DNA of 32,677 nucleotides from Bryobacteraceae bacterium CoA2 C42. GTDB taxonomy: Bacteria > Acidobacteriota > Terriglobia > Bryobacterales > Bryobacteraceae. This document shows, piece by piece, positions 7,947 to 15,883 of this stretch. The stretch lies in assembly GCA_019931245.1 (NCBI GenBank), contig JAINDL010000007.1, forward strand, positions 1-32,677, given 5' to 3'. The position numbers and the translations under genes were made by a program. The notes below the pieces were generated by a model. The model was given only the letters and a program-made list of their open reading frames with translations. It had not been told where the DNA came from and ran no database searches. Numbering within the stretch: the stretch's first letter is position 1; each line of letters begins with the position of its first letter.

Positions 7947-8960
7947 CTAAAGGCTCCGGCCCACCGCCTGCGCAATGGCTCGCAACTGCACCATCAACTC
8001 GGCGAACTGCTCAGGAAACAGGCTCTGCGCCCCGTCGCTCAAGGCATGGTCCGGATCATGGTGCACCTCCATCAGCAGCACGTCCGCCCCCGCCGCCACC
8101 GCCGCCCGCGCCATGGGCGCCACCAGGTTCCGCTTGCCTACCCCGTGCGATGGATCCGCCGCCACCGGCAGATGCGTCAAGCCCTGCAGCACCGGAATCG
8201 CCGACACGTCAAACGTATTCCGCGTCGCGGTCTCAAAGGTCCGGATGCCCCGCTCGCACAGAATCACCTCGTAGTTGCCACCCATCATGATGTACTCGGC
8301 CGACAGCAGCAACTCTTCAATCGTCGCCGCAATGCCCCGCTTGAGCAGCACCGGCCGCCGGATGGTCCCGAGTTCCCGCAGCAGATTGAAGTTCTGCATG
8401 TTCCGCGCCCCCACCTGTAGAATGACCGAGTACTCGCTCAGCAGCCCGATCTGGCTCCGGTCCATCACCTCGCTTACCACGAACAATCCGTGCCGGTCTG
8501 CCGCTGCGCGGATCATCTTCAACCCCTCTTCGCCCAGGCCTTGAAAGCTGTACGGGCTCGAACGGGGCTTGAACGCGCCGCCCCGGATCCCCTTCGCCCC
8601 GGCCTTGGCGACGATCTCGGCCGAAATCTCAATCTGGTCGCGGTTCTCAATCGAGCACGGGCCCGCCATCACCACCACCTCTGGCCCGCCGATCCTCACG
8701 CCTCGCACGGTGATCTCCGTGCCGTTGGGCCTAAACCGCTTGTTCGCCAGCTTGTAGGGAGAGACGATCCGGTGGCACTCCTTCACCCCGTCCAACACTT
8801 CAAACTCCAACGGGTCGAAATCTTCCTGCGGCCCCACCCCGCCCAGCACGGTATGCGTCACCCCGGTGGACTTATGCACCGTAAAGCCCATCATCACCAG
8901 CTTCTCGATCACCCGCTCCACCTGCGTCTCGGTGGCGCCCTCCTGCATTACGACCAGCAT
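7947..8960 (-). CDS. aroF: 3-deoxy-7-phosphoheptulonate (DAHP) synthase
   Basis: This 337-residue enzyme condenses phosphoenolpyruvate and erythrose 4-phosphate, the first step of the shikimate pathway. It is of the Ibeta type with an N-terminal ferredoxin-like regulatory domain (residues 1-70, VERVIEKLVMMGFTVHKSTG), followed by a TIM barrel with AGPCSIENRDQ, FKPRSSPYSFQG, LLKRG, CERGIRTFE and ADPSHGVGKR. These are the metal and PEP-binding motifs of the family. The N-terminal domain is the usual site of tyrosine or prephenate feedback in relatives. Its start codon shares one base with the chorismate mutase stop (TGATG), so translation is coupled. That neighbour suggests the mutase may bind to or help regulate this enzyme, as reported for some Ibeta enzymes. 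Confidence 0.95.
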   Translation of the reverse strand: MLVVMQEGATETQVERVIEKLVMMGFTVHKSTGVTHTVLGGVGPQEDFDPLEFEVLDGVKECHRIVSPYKLANKRFRPNGTEITVRGVRIGGPEVVVMAGPCSIENRDQIEISAEIVAKAGAKGIRGGAFKPRSSPYSFQGLGEEGLKMIRAAADRHGLFVVSEVMDRSQIGLLSEYSVILQVGARNMQNFNLLRELGTIRRPVLLKRGIAATIEELLLSAEYIMMGGNYEVILCERGIRTFETATRNTFDVSAIPVLQGLTHLPVAADPSHGVGKRNLVAPMARAAVAAGADVLLMEVHHDPDHALSDGAQSLFPEQFAELMVQLRAIAQAVGRSL

Positions 8961-9259
8961 CAGTTCTCCTTGCTCAACATCCGGTTGCGCTGAATGGTCC
9001 GCATCTCGTCCATGATCCGCTCAAAGATCCGGACGGCGGAATCGGCCGGCAGCGGGCCCCCGTTCGCCGCCGCCACGTTCTCGAGCACGGCCCGCTCGCG
9101 GTTTGGCTCATAAACATCGAACGCCGCGCTCTGCTTGATCTGCCCGATCCGCTCCACCACCCGCACCCGCTCGTTGATCAGCGCCACCAGGCGGCGGTCC
9201 ACCTCGTCGATCTCTGCCCGGCAGACGGCCAGCGCCGCCCGCGCCTCGTCCGGTGTCAT
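8960..9259 (-). CDS. Chorismate mutase, AroQ class
   Basis: This 99-residue, all-helical protein matches free-standing AroQ chorismate mutases, which convert chorismate to prephenate in the cytoplasm. Key segments are CRAEIDEVDRRLVALINERV (residues 13-32, first helix with the substrate-binding arginine), then the IGQIKQ lysine helix, EPNRERAVLE, and a C-terminal helix ending FERIMDEMRTIQRNRM. No dehydratase or ACT domain is fused, so a prephenate dehydratase must be encoded elsewhere. The ATG overlaps the trpA stop as ATGA, and its own stop overlaps the start of DAHP synthase. Placement between trpA and DAHP synthase puts the branch-point enzyme inside the operon. Confidence 0.92.
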   Translation of the reverse strand: MTPDEARAALAVCRAEIDEVDRRLVALINERVRVVERIGQIKQSAAFDVYEPNRERAVLENVAAANGGPLPADSAVRIFERIMDEMRTIQRNRMLSKEN

Positions 9260-10068
9260 GCCCGGCCCGCCCGGGCCCCGGCTTTCAACTCGCGCGTGAA
9301 GGCCTCCAGCCGGCTCTCCATTTCGAGCGAGCCCGCGCTCTCCTCAATAATCCGGACGAACGCGCTGCCCACCACCACGCCATCGGCAATCTTAGCTACC
9401 GCGGCCGCATCGGCCGCCTTGGCAATGCCAAAACCCACCGCCAGCGGCAGATCGGTCACCGTCCGCATCCGCTCCACCAACTCCGCCGCCGAACCGGCCA
9501 ACTGATCGCGCACCCCGGTCACCCCCGTCCGCGAAACCAGGTAAACGAATCCCGACGAGTAAGCCGCCACCTGCTTCAATCGCTCCATCGGCGAGGTCGG
9601 CGCCGCCAGAAATACCGTATCGAGCCCCGCCGCGCGCACCACCGGCACGAACTTGCCGGCCTCTTCCACGCTGGCGTCCGTCATCAGGATGCCGTCAATG
9701 CCGGCCGCCGCGGCGTCCTGCGCCAGCCGATCAAACCCGTAGCGCAGCAACGGGTTCAGGTAGGAGAACAGCAGAATCGGAATCTGGCTCCGCTCCCGGA
9801 TCTTCCGCGCCACCTCGAGCACCCCGGCCAGGCTCGCGCCATGGGCCAGCGCCCGCTCGGTCGCCCGCATGATCACCGGTCCATCGGCAATGGGATCGGA
9901 AAACGGCACGCCCAACTCAATCAGGTCGGCCCCGCCCAACTCCATGGCCTCGACCAACGAAACCGTGCGCTCGAGCGACGGATCGCCCGCCGTGATGTAG
10001 GCGATCAGCGCCGGCTGGTTCTCCGCGCGGCACCGCGCAAATAGTTGACTAATTCGACTCGGGTTCAT
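9256..10068 (-). CDS. trpA: Tryptophan synthase alpha subunit
   Basis: This 270-residue TIM-barrel subunit cleaves indole-3-glycerol phosphate to indole and glyceraldehyde 3-phosphate and passes indole to TrpB. The catalytic region [16 protein letters not shown] contains the family's Glu and Asp, and [13 protein letters not shown] and [13 protein letters not shown] form the phosphate-binding loops. Length is normal for the family. The gene overlaps the end of trpB by 20 bp and the start of the chorismate mutase by 4 bp. No residue that I would expect in an active alpha subunit appears to be missing. Confidence 0.96.
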   Translation of the reverse strand: MNPSRISQLFARCRAENQPALIAYITAGDPSLERTVSLVEAMELGGADLIELGVPFSDPIADGPVIMRATERALAHGASLAGVLEVARKIRERSQIPILLFSYLNPLLRYGFDRLAQDAAAAGIDGILMTDASVEEAGKFVPVVRAAGLDTVFLAAPTSPMERLKQVAAYSSGFVYLVSRTGVTGVRDQLAGSAAELVERMRTVTDLPLAVGFGIAKAADAAAVAKIADGVVVGSAFVRIIEESAGSLEMESRLEAFTRELKAGARAGRA

Positions 10069-11260
10069 CCAGTTCTTTCAGGTTTTCGCGGTAGATATCG
10101 ATGTCTTTGTCTCCCCGGCCGGAGAGGTTCACGATGAAGATCTCGCCCTTGGCCGCCGGAGCCCGGCGCAGCGCTTCGGCCACCCCGTGCGCGCTTTCGA
10201 GCGCCGGAATCAGGCCCTCGGTCCGCGCCAGCGTCTGCGCGGCCTCCAAGGCATCGGCGTCGGAGCAGGGCACGTATTCGGCCCGGCCCTGATCGGCCAG
10301 AAACGCATGCTCCGGGCCAATCATCGCGTAGTCCAGCCCCGCGCTCACCGAATGGGTCAGCGAAATCTGCCCGTCGCCATTCTGCAGCACGTAGCTGAAG
10401 CAGCCCTGCAGCACGCCCGGGCTTCCGCCGGCAAAGCGCGCGGCGTGTTCGCCCGGCGCGAGCGACCGGCCCCCGGCCTCCACCCCCACCAGCTTCACCG
10501 CCGTATCCGGCACAAACGCATGGAAGATGCCGATCGCGTTCGACCCGCCGCCCACGCAGGCGATCACTTGATCCGGCAGCCGGCCCTCTTTGGCCAGAAT
10601 CTGCTCACGCGCTTCGGCGCCCATGCAGCTGTGAAAGTCGCGAACCATCAGCGGATAAGGGTGCGACCCGAGCGCCGACCCGAGCAGATAATGCGTGTCG
10701 CCCACATTGGTCACCCAGTCCCGCATCGCCTCGCTGATGGCGTCTTTGAGCGTCCGGCTCCCGCTGGTCACGCCCGTCACCGTCGCCCCCAGCAGGCGCA
10801 TCCGGAAGACGTTCAGCCGCTGCCGCCGCATGTCCTCCTCGCCCATGTAGATCACGCACTCCATGCCGAAAAGCGCACAAACCGTCGCCGTCGCCACCCC
10901 GTGCTGCCCCGCGCCGGTCTCGGCGATGATCCGTTTTTTGCCCATGCGCCGCGCCAGCAGAATCTGCCCCAGCGCGTTGTTGATCTTGTGCGCCCCCGTA
11001 TGCAGCAGATCTTCCCGTTTGATGTAGATCTTGGCGCCGCCCAGCGTCTGGCTCAGGCGCTTGGCGTAGTAAAGCGGGGTCGGCCGCCCGGCATAGTCCT
11101 TCAGCAGGTCGGCCAGTTCGGCTTGAAACGTCGGGTCCCGCCGGGCCGCATAGTAGGCCTGCTCGAGCTCTTCGAGCGGGTTCATCAGCACCTCGGGGAC
11201 GAAACGTCCGCCGTAAGGTCCGAAGTGTCCGCCGCTATCGGGTTGAGAGGTAGTAATCAT
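10049..11260 (-). CDS. trpB: Tryptophan synthase beta subunit
   Basis: This 403-residue PLP enzyme joins indole and serine to make tryptophan. The PLP lysine is in [13 protein letters not shown], the catalytic glutamate region is [14 protein letters not shown], and the phosphate loop is [21 protein letters not shown] is typical of the TrpB1 type that pairs with TrpA. I start at the ATG at 11260, which overlaps the trpF stop as ATGA and gives the usual N-terminus ([16 protein letters not shown]). The reading frame is open upstream to 11500, but those 80 residues are a shadow of the trpF repeat in another frame and should not be annotated. Confidence 0.96.
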   Translation of the reverse strand: MITTSQPDSGGHFGPYGGRFVPEVLMNPLEELEQAYYAARRDPTFQAELADLLKDYAGRPTPLYYAKRLSQTLGGAKIYIKREDLLHTGAHKINNALGQILLARRMGKKRIIAETGAGQHGVATATVCALFGMECVIYMGEEDMRRQRLNVFRMRLLGATVTGVTSGSRTLKDAISEAMRDWVTNVGDTHYLLGSALGSHPYPLMVRDFHSCMGAEAREQILAKEGRLPDQVIACVGGGSNAIGIFHAFVPDTAVKLVGVEAGGRSLAPGEHAARFAGGSPGVLQGCFSYVLQNGDGQISLTHSVSAGLDYAMIGPEHAFLADQGRAEYVPCSDADALEAAQTLARTEGLIPALESAHGVAEALRRAPAAKGEIFIVNLSGRGDKDIDIYRENLKELDEPESN

Positions 11261-11880
11261 GCTGTTAATGCCAATTCGATGAATCGCGCCACCTTGGCGT
11301 GGTCTTTTATCCCGGGCCGCAACTCGAGCCGCGAACAGGCGTCCACGCCCCACGGCCGGGCGGTCGCAATCGCCTGCTGCACATTGTCCGGCCCCAGGCC
11401 CCCGGCCAGCAGAATCTTCCGTTCCGCGCCCTTGGCGCGGGACCAATCCGCCGCGCCCTTGGCGCGGGTCCAATCCGCCGCGCCCTTGGCGCGGGTCCAA
11501 TCAAACGTATGGCCGCTGCCCCCGTAAAGCTCCCCCGGCGCATCGAGCAGAAAGGCCTCGGCCGGAAACGTCAACCGGTCCATCGAAAAATCGCTCGTCA
11601 CGCGAAACGCCTTCCACACCGGAAAACCCGCCGGCGCCGCCTGCTCATCGCCGTGCAGTTGAATCACGTCCAGGCGCGCCTGCCGCGCTATTTCCACCGC
11701 GCGCGGCTCGTTCACGAATACCCCCACGCGCAGCACCCCGGCCGGGGTGACAATCGCGGCTGCCGACTCCGGATCCACGTAACGCGGACTCGGCCGGTAA
11801 AAGTTGAACCCGAGCGCGCCGGCCCCGGCGGCCGCATCGGCATCGGCCTGATTCGTGATGCCGCACACCTTGACCATCAT
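11257..11880 (-). CDS. trpF: Phosphoribosylanthranilate isomerase with internal repeat
   Basis: This 207-residue TIM-barrel enzyme carries out the Amadori rearrangement in tryptophan synthesis. The catalytic cysteine is C6 in VKVCGIT; other family segments are [33 protein letters not shown] and [12 protein letters not shown]. Between the last two, residues 127-153 are three copies of a nine-residue unit ([27 protein letters not shown]). Normal TrpF proteins have one short segment here, so about two units are extra. The repeat is a multiple of three and keeps the frame. It falls after strand 5, in a loop/helix region on the edge of the barrel, so activity may survive. The start overlaps the trpC stop by 4 bp and the stop overlaps the trpB start by 4 bp. 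Confidence 0.93.
   Translation of the reverse strand: MMVKVCGITNQADADAAAGAGALGFNFYRPSPRYVDPESAAAIVTPAGVLRVGVFVNEPRAVEIARQARLDVIQLHGDEQAAPAGFPVWKAFRVTSDFSMDRLTFPAEAFLLDAPGELYGGSGHTFDWTRAKGAADWTRAKGAADWSRAKGAERKILLAGGLGPDNVQQAIATARPWGVDACSRLELRPGIKDHAKVARFIELALTA
11426..11506. repeat. 27-bp tandem repeat (3 units) inside trpF
   Basis: Three units start at 11426, 11453 and 11480, each 27 bp. Units one and two differ by one base within the unit (GGGACC versus GGGTCC), and unit three diverges only in its last four bases. Each unit contains an imperfect-loop hairpin core, CCGCGCC / GGCGCGG around CTT in units two and three. The near identity of copies points to recent expansion by slippage. Confidence 0.9.
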
Positions 11881-12659
11881 GCCCGTAACGCCCGCAGCGC
11901 CGCCGCCGGGTCCGGCGACAGCATCAAATGTTCACCCACCAAAAACGCCTGGTAACCCGCCCCCCGCAGCCGCTGCACATCGGCCGCCGAGTGGATCCCG
12001 CTTTCGCTCACCCGCACTACCCCCGCCGGCATCCGCTCCGCCAGCCGGACCGATGTCTCGAGCGATACCCGGAAGGTGTGCAGATCCCGGTTGTTCACCC
12101 CCAGAATCTCGGCGCCGGAATCGACCGCCCGCGTCAACTCCGCTTCGTCATGCACCTCGACGAGCGCCGCCAAGCCCAGCGAAGCGGCCACTTCGCGGAA
12201 GCGCCGCAACTCGTTCACCGACAGGATCGCCGCAATCAGCAGAATGGCATCCGCGCCGTAGGCCGCCGCCTCCACAATGTGCCGCTCATCAATCGTGAAA
12301 TCCTTCCGCAGCGCCGGCAGGCCAACCGCGCCGCGCGCCGCCTGCAGGTCGGCGAAGGAGCCATAGAAGAACTGCCGGTCCGTCAACACCGACAACGCCG
12401 CCGCACCCCCCGCCTCGTAGCTCGTCGCCAACGCTGCCGGGTCGAACGACTCGGCAAAAATGCCTTTGCTCGGTGATCCTTTCTTGATCTCCGCAATCAC
12501 CGCCGGCGTCGAACCCTCAAGCGCCGACCGGAAATCGCGCCGCGTGGCCATGCCGTCTGCTGCTCGCTCGGCCAACCGGGGCTCCGCAGTGCGCTCCCTC
12601 AGTTCACGCCGCTTGACTTCGACGATTCGGGCGAGAATATCGGGAACGGTCTGCTGCAT
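11877..12659 (-). CDS. trpC: Indole-3-glycerol-phosphate synthase
   Basis: This 260-residue TIM-barrel enzyme closes the indole ring from carboxyphenylaminodeoxyribulose phosphate. The motifs AEIKKGSPSKG (catalytic Lys region), ALSVLTD, LRKDFTID, LLIAAIL, ALVEVHDE, GVNNRDLHTF and VSESGI occur in family order. The length is standard and it is not fused to trpF. It starts 21 nt after the stop of the PPIase gene and may be transcribed with it; a -10-like TAGGAT at 12675-12680 on the minus strand could instead provide a local start. It is the first of seven densely overlapping aromatic genes. Confidence 0.96.
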   Translation of the reverse strand: MQQTVPDILARIVEVKRRELRERTAEPRLAERAADGMATRRDFRSALEGSTPAVIAEIKKGSPSKGIFAESFDPAALATSYEAGGAAALSVLTDRQFFYGSFADLQAARGAVGLPALRKDFTIDERHIVEAAAYGADAILLIAAILSVNELRRFREVAASLGLAALVEVHDEAELTRAVDSGAEILGVNNRDLHTFRVSLETSVRLAERMPAGVVRVSESGIHSAADVQRLRGAGYQAFLVGEHLMLSPDPAAALRALRA

Positions 12660-12680
12660 CCGGGACGATTCTTCATCCTA

Positions 12681-13532
12681 TCACTTGGCGGGTGCCACCA
12701 CCTTCACTTCCACGCTGGTCCGCATCTTTTGCATCCATTCCCGGCTCCGCAGCTGCTTCACATCCACGTACAACTTGTCCTTCACCTGCTCGTAGCTCTG
12801 CTCCTCGAGCCCGATCAGCTTGAACAGGTAGTACCCGTTCGGCAACCGCAGCGGCTGGCTGATCTCGCCCGGCTTCAATCCGAAAATCGTCTGCTTCACG
12901 TTCTCCGGAATATCGTCCGATCGCTTCACCGGCGGATAATCGCCGTCCTTTTCCCGCGTAGCCTGGTCTTTCGAATGCTCTTTGACCAGCGCCACGAAGT
13001 CCGCTCCGGCCTTCAGCTTGCCATAGAGTTCATCGGCCTTCTGCTTGGACTGTAGTTCCTCGGTCGCGTTGGTGAACGAAAGATAGATCAACTTTAACTT
13101 CGCCGTCGAGAACTGATCCTTCATCCGCTCGTAGTATCCCTTCAGCATCTCCGGCGGCAGCACGTCGTTCTGCTCCTGCCGCTGGATAATCGCCTCGCTC
13201 AGCACCGTCAGCCGGTTCATCTCAATCCGCTGCTGGTAGGGGCTCTCCTTGTCCAATCCCTCTTTTTCCGCGAGTTTCGCCATCTTTTTCAACCAGCCGT
13301 GCATGCGCAGAGCCTCCACCGGGTTGCTCCGCACTGCATCCTGCTGGGTCTTACTCATGGTCACCAGCAGCAGTTGCAGTTCCATCTGGGTGTACGGCTG
13401 TCCGTCGACAGTGGCGATCACCTCGTTCGGCTTATCGGGATCAATCACGATTTTCGGGTCGGGCGCCGGCAACCTCTGGGCCCAAAGGAGGCTCGAAACG
13501 AGAAAAACTGAGAAAACGGAGCGTGGGAACAT
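12681..13532 (-). CDS. Secreted parvulin-type peptidyl-prolyl isomerase
   Basis: This 283-residue protein has a signal peptide (residues 1-18, SVFSVFLVSSLLWAQ), an N-terminal helical chaperone-like region resembling SurA/PrsA (VIATVDGQPYTQMELQLLL) and a C-terminal parvulin domain (KLKLIYLSF, then ADFVALVKEHSKD, then IFGLKPGEISQPLRLPNGYYLFKL). Such proteins assist folding of exported, often outer-membrane, proteins in the periplasm. I start at the ATG at 13532 because it opens directly into the signal peptide; the frame is open a further 77 codons upstream, but that overlaps the divergent gene and looks non-coding. It heads a minus-strand run ending at 7127. A function for the many outer-membrane barrels here is plausible but not shown. 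Confidence 0.87.
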   Translation of the reverse strand: MFPRSVFSVFLVSSLLWAQRLPAPDPKIVIDPDKPNEVIATVDGQPYTQMELQLLLVTMSKTQQDAVRSNPVEALRMHGWLKKMAKLAEKEGLDKESPYQQRIEMNRLTVLSEAIIQRQEQNDVLPPEMLKGYYERMKDQFSTAKLKLIYLSFTNATEELQSKQKADELYGKLKAGADFVALVKEHSKDQATREKDGDYPPVKRSDDIPENVKQTIFGLKPGEISQPLRLPNGYYLFKLIGLEEQSYEQVKDKLYVDVKQLRSREWMQKMRTSVEVKVVAPAK

Positions 13533-13542
13533 CGTTGTTACC

Positions 13543-13550
13543 AATATACT
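13543..13550. promoter_or_regulatory. Overlapping divergent -10 elements
   Basis: Within the 36-bp gap between the PPIase and hydrolase genes, AATATACT can be read as TATACT on the plus strand (18 nt before the ATG at 13569) and as TATATT on the minus strand (10 nt before the ATG at 13532). If both are used, transcripts would have very short or no leaders. No clear -35 partner is visible. Confidence 0.25.
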
Positions 13551-13568
13551 GAAGTTATCCGAGCAACT

Positions 13569-14993
13569 ATGCGTTCTGGCCCGTTCATCACCGCGGTAGC
13601 GGTCGCAGTTGCGACGGCAGGTTTGTGTTGGGCGGATGGGCAGTTGCCCACCTTCTCTTACGCCGCCGACCCCCGGTTGCAGGCCGCCTCCCGGCAGCCC
13701 GCCCGCAACGGCTGGATCTTCCTCCACCTCGAAGGAGAACCCGCCACCATCGGCTTTCAGCATGGCTATCTGCTGGCCCCGGAGATTATTGATACCCAGC
13801 GCACCATCGCGGCCGTCCTCGCCCAGGACACAAAGAAAGACTGGGCTTTCTTCCGCACCGCCGCCGAACAGATCCTTTGGCCCCGCATCGAAGCCGAGTA
13901 CCGCGAGGAACTCCAGGGCATCGCCGAAGGCCTACAGGCGCGCGGCGCCAAACTCGACATCTGGGATGTTGTGGCCTTGAACGCGTGGCTCGAACTCGGC
14001 GCCTACTACGTCCCCTGGTCGCAAAAATCCGCCGTCCCCGTTCCCGAACGCTGCAGCGCCTTCATCGCCACCGGCAGTTACACCAAATCCGGCCAAATCG
14101 TCTTCGGCCACAACGCCTGGACCGGATACGCCGAAGGCGCCCGATGGAATGTCCTCTTCGATATCCAACCCACCAAAGGCTTCCGCCTGCTCATGGACGG
14201 CATGGCCGGCCTCATCCACTCCGGTGACGATTTCGTCATCAGCGCCAGCGGCCTGATGATCACCGAAACCACCATCAGCCACTTCGCCGGCTTCGACCCG
14301 TCCGGCATCGCCGAGTTCGTCCGCGCTCGCAAAGCCGCTCAGTACGCCGACTCCATCGATAGCTTCGCCCGGATCATGACGGAGGGCAATAACGGCGGAT
14401 ACGCCAATAACTGGCTCATTGGCGATCGCAAAACCGGCGAAATCGCCAGCCTCGAACTCGGCCTCAAGAACGTGACGCTCCAGCGCACCACCGACGGCTA
14501 CTTCGCCGGTAGCAACTTCCCGGTCAATCCCAAGCTGATCGCCGAAGAGACCACCTTCGATCCCAACGACAAGTCTTCCAGCCCCAACGCCCGCCGCATC
14601 CGCTGGGACCAGCTCATGGCCGCGAACAAAGGAAAGATCGACGTCGCCGCCGCCCGGACCTTCCTGGGCGATCACTTCGACTCAACCACCGGCAAGGTCG
14701 ATCCCAACGAGCGAACCCTGTGCGGCCACATCGATCTGTCCCCCCGCGGCGTCGCCGGCTGGGTCGGCCCCTACGCCCCCGCCGGCGCCGTCCAGGCCAA
14801 AGTCGCCGATGCCAAAATGGCCGAACAGATGCGCCTCGAAGCCTCCATGGGCCACTCCTGCGGCCTCCACTTCCGCGCCTCGTCCTTCCTCCGCCGGCGC
14901 CCCGCCTACCGGGCCCTCCGCCCCCATTTGAAAGACCTGCCCGCACAACCCTGGACAATGTTCACAACAGCAACAAGCCCGGATCGCTTATAG
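13569..14993 (+). CDS. Phospholipase-B-like / C45-type Ntn hydrolase
   Basis: This 474-residue secreted protein has a signal peptide (1-22, ending LCWA). It resembles the phospholipase-B-like and C45 acyltransferase group of N-terminal-nucleophile hydrolases. The candidate nucleophile is C162 in PERCSAFIATG, followed by FGHNAWTGY (179-187) and later NNGGYANNWLIGD and SLELGLKNV. In the family, autocleavage before the Cys exposes the nucleophile; here about 140 residues would precede the cut after signal removal. The substrate could be an amide or ester; lipase activity is not implied by the name. It is divergent from the PPIase. Its TAG stop shares one base with the GTG start of the cytochrome gene, so the two are probably co-transcribed, though a functional link is unclear. 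Confidence 0.8.
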   Translation: MRSGPFITAVAVAVATAGLCWADGQLPTFSYAADPRLQAASRQPARNGWIFLHLEGEPATIGFQHGYLLAPEIIDTQRTIAAVLAQDTKKDWAFFRTAAEQILWPRIEAEYREELQGIAEGLQARGAKLDIWDVVALNAWLELGAYYVPWSQKSAVPVPERCSAFIATGSYTKSGQIVFGHNAWTGYAEGARWNVLFDIQPTKGFRLLMDGMAGLIHSGDDFVISASGLMITETTISHFAGFDPSGIAEFVRARKAAQYADSIDSFARIMTEGNNGGYANNWLIGDRKTGEIASLELGLKNVTLQRTTDGYFAGSNFPVNPKLIAEETTFDPNDKSSSPNARRIRWDQLMAANKGKIDVAAARTFLGDHFDSTTGKVDPNERTLCGHIDLSPRGVAGWVGPYAPAGAVQAKVADAKMAEQMRLEASMGHSCGLHFRASSFLRRRPAYRALRPHLKDLPAQPWTMFTTATSPDRL

Positions 14994-15883
14994 TGACTCC
15001 TGTGATTCGTCTCTCCGGCCTCCTCCTGCTTGCCACCCTCCTGGGGGCTCAAGCAAAGGACCCCTACATCGGGTCGCAAGCCTGCCGCGCCTGTCACGTC
15101 GCGCAAACGCAAACTTTCTTCCGCAACGCCCACACCAAGGCCGACCGCGGCTGCGAAAGCTGCCACGGGCCCGGCCGCGCCCACGTCAGCGCCGGCGGCA
15201 AGAAAGATCTCATCGTCGCCTTCTCGGCGCTCTCCTCCCGCAAAGCGCTCGACAACTGCCTCTCGTGTCACGGCAAAGACTGGTCCCGCAACAACATCCG
15301 CCACAGCGCCCACACCCAGGCCGACGTCGTCTGCTCCAACTGCCACTCCGTTCATCAGGCCGCCACCCCCAAACATCTTCTCGCCAAACCGCAGAAAGAC
15401 CTCTGCTACAGCTGCCACCCCAACGTGCAGGGCCAGTTCTCCATGCCCTTCAAACACCGTGTCAACGAAGGCACCGTACAGTGCGCCGACTGCCACAACC
15501 CCCACGGCGCCCCCGCCCCCACCTGGCGCATGGGCCAGCGCCCCCGCCTCCAGCAGCACGCTCAGGCCAACGAGCAATCCTGCGTCCAGTGCCACGCCGA
15601 CAAGCGCGGCCCCTTTCTCTTTGAGCACGCCGCCCTCCGCGTCGATGGCTGCGGCAGTTGCCACGCCCCCCACGGCTCGGCCAATCCTCGGCTCCTCAAC
15701 CGGCCCGTCGTCTTCACCCTCTGCCTCGAATGCCACAACGGCGCCCCCGGCTTCGGCCGCGAAGGCCAGGGCATCCCCACCCAGTCCGCCTCTCACAACA
15801 TGGCCGACCCCCGCTATCAGAACTGCACCACCTGCCACGTCAAAATCCATGGCTCCAACGCCGACGCGAGGTTCCTGCGATGA
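14993..15883 (+). CDS. Decaheme c-type cytochrome, MtrA/DmsE-like
   Basis: This 296-residue periplasmic protein has ten CxxCH heme-attachment motifs, in order CRACH, CESCH, CLSCH, CSNCH, CYSCH, CADCH, CVQCH, CGSCH, CLECH and CTTCH. The number and the single-domain size match the MtrA/PioA/DmsE decaheme family, which forms a heme wire inside an outer-membrane barrel. The start is a GTG at 14993 overlapping the preceding TAG; a second GTG at 15002 is also possible. Either gives a signal peptide (VIRLSGLLLLATLLGAQA). The stop overlaps the start of an MtrB-like barrel gene as ATGA, the usual partner. I call it an electron-transfer module; whether it exports or imports electrons is not shown. Confidence 0.93.
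   Translation: MTPVIRLSGLLLLATLLGAQAKDPYIGSQACRACHVAQTQTFFRNAHTKADRGCESCHGPGRAHVSAGGKKDLIVAFSALSSRKALDNCLSCHGKDWSRNNIRHSAHTQADVVCSNCHSVHQAATPKHLLAKPQKDLCYSCHPNVQGQFSMPFKHRVNEGTVQCADCHNPHGAPAPTWRMGQRPRLQQHAQANEQSCVQCHADKRGPFLFEHAALRVDGCGSCHAPHGSANPRLLNRPVVFTLCLECHNGAPGFGREGQGIPTQSASHNMADPRYQNCTTCHVKIHGSNADARFLR

Noticed and set aside
11261-11500. 80-residue N-terminal extension of TrpB
   Set aside because: The extension reads the trpF 27-bp repeats in another frame; the ATG at 11260 gives the standard TrpB N-terminus and overlaps the trpF stop as ATGA.
11426-11506. Three-unit repeat considered as a CRISPR or REP array
   Set aside because: There are no spacers, the units are in direct contact, and the frame of trpF runs through them.
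10187-11527. 446-codon plus-strand open frame opposite trpB
   Set aside because: It is rich in R, H, P and Q, as expected for the antisense of a GC-rich gene, and trpB and trpF on the other strand have full motif support.
13533-13763. 77-residue N-terminal extension of the PPIase
   Set aside because: It would run through the divergent hydrolase gene and its promoter and would bury the clear signal peptide that starts at 13532.
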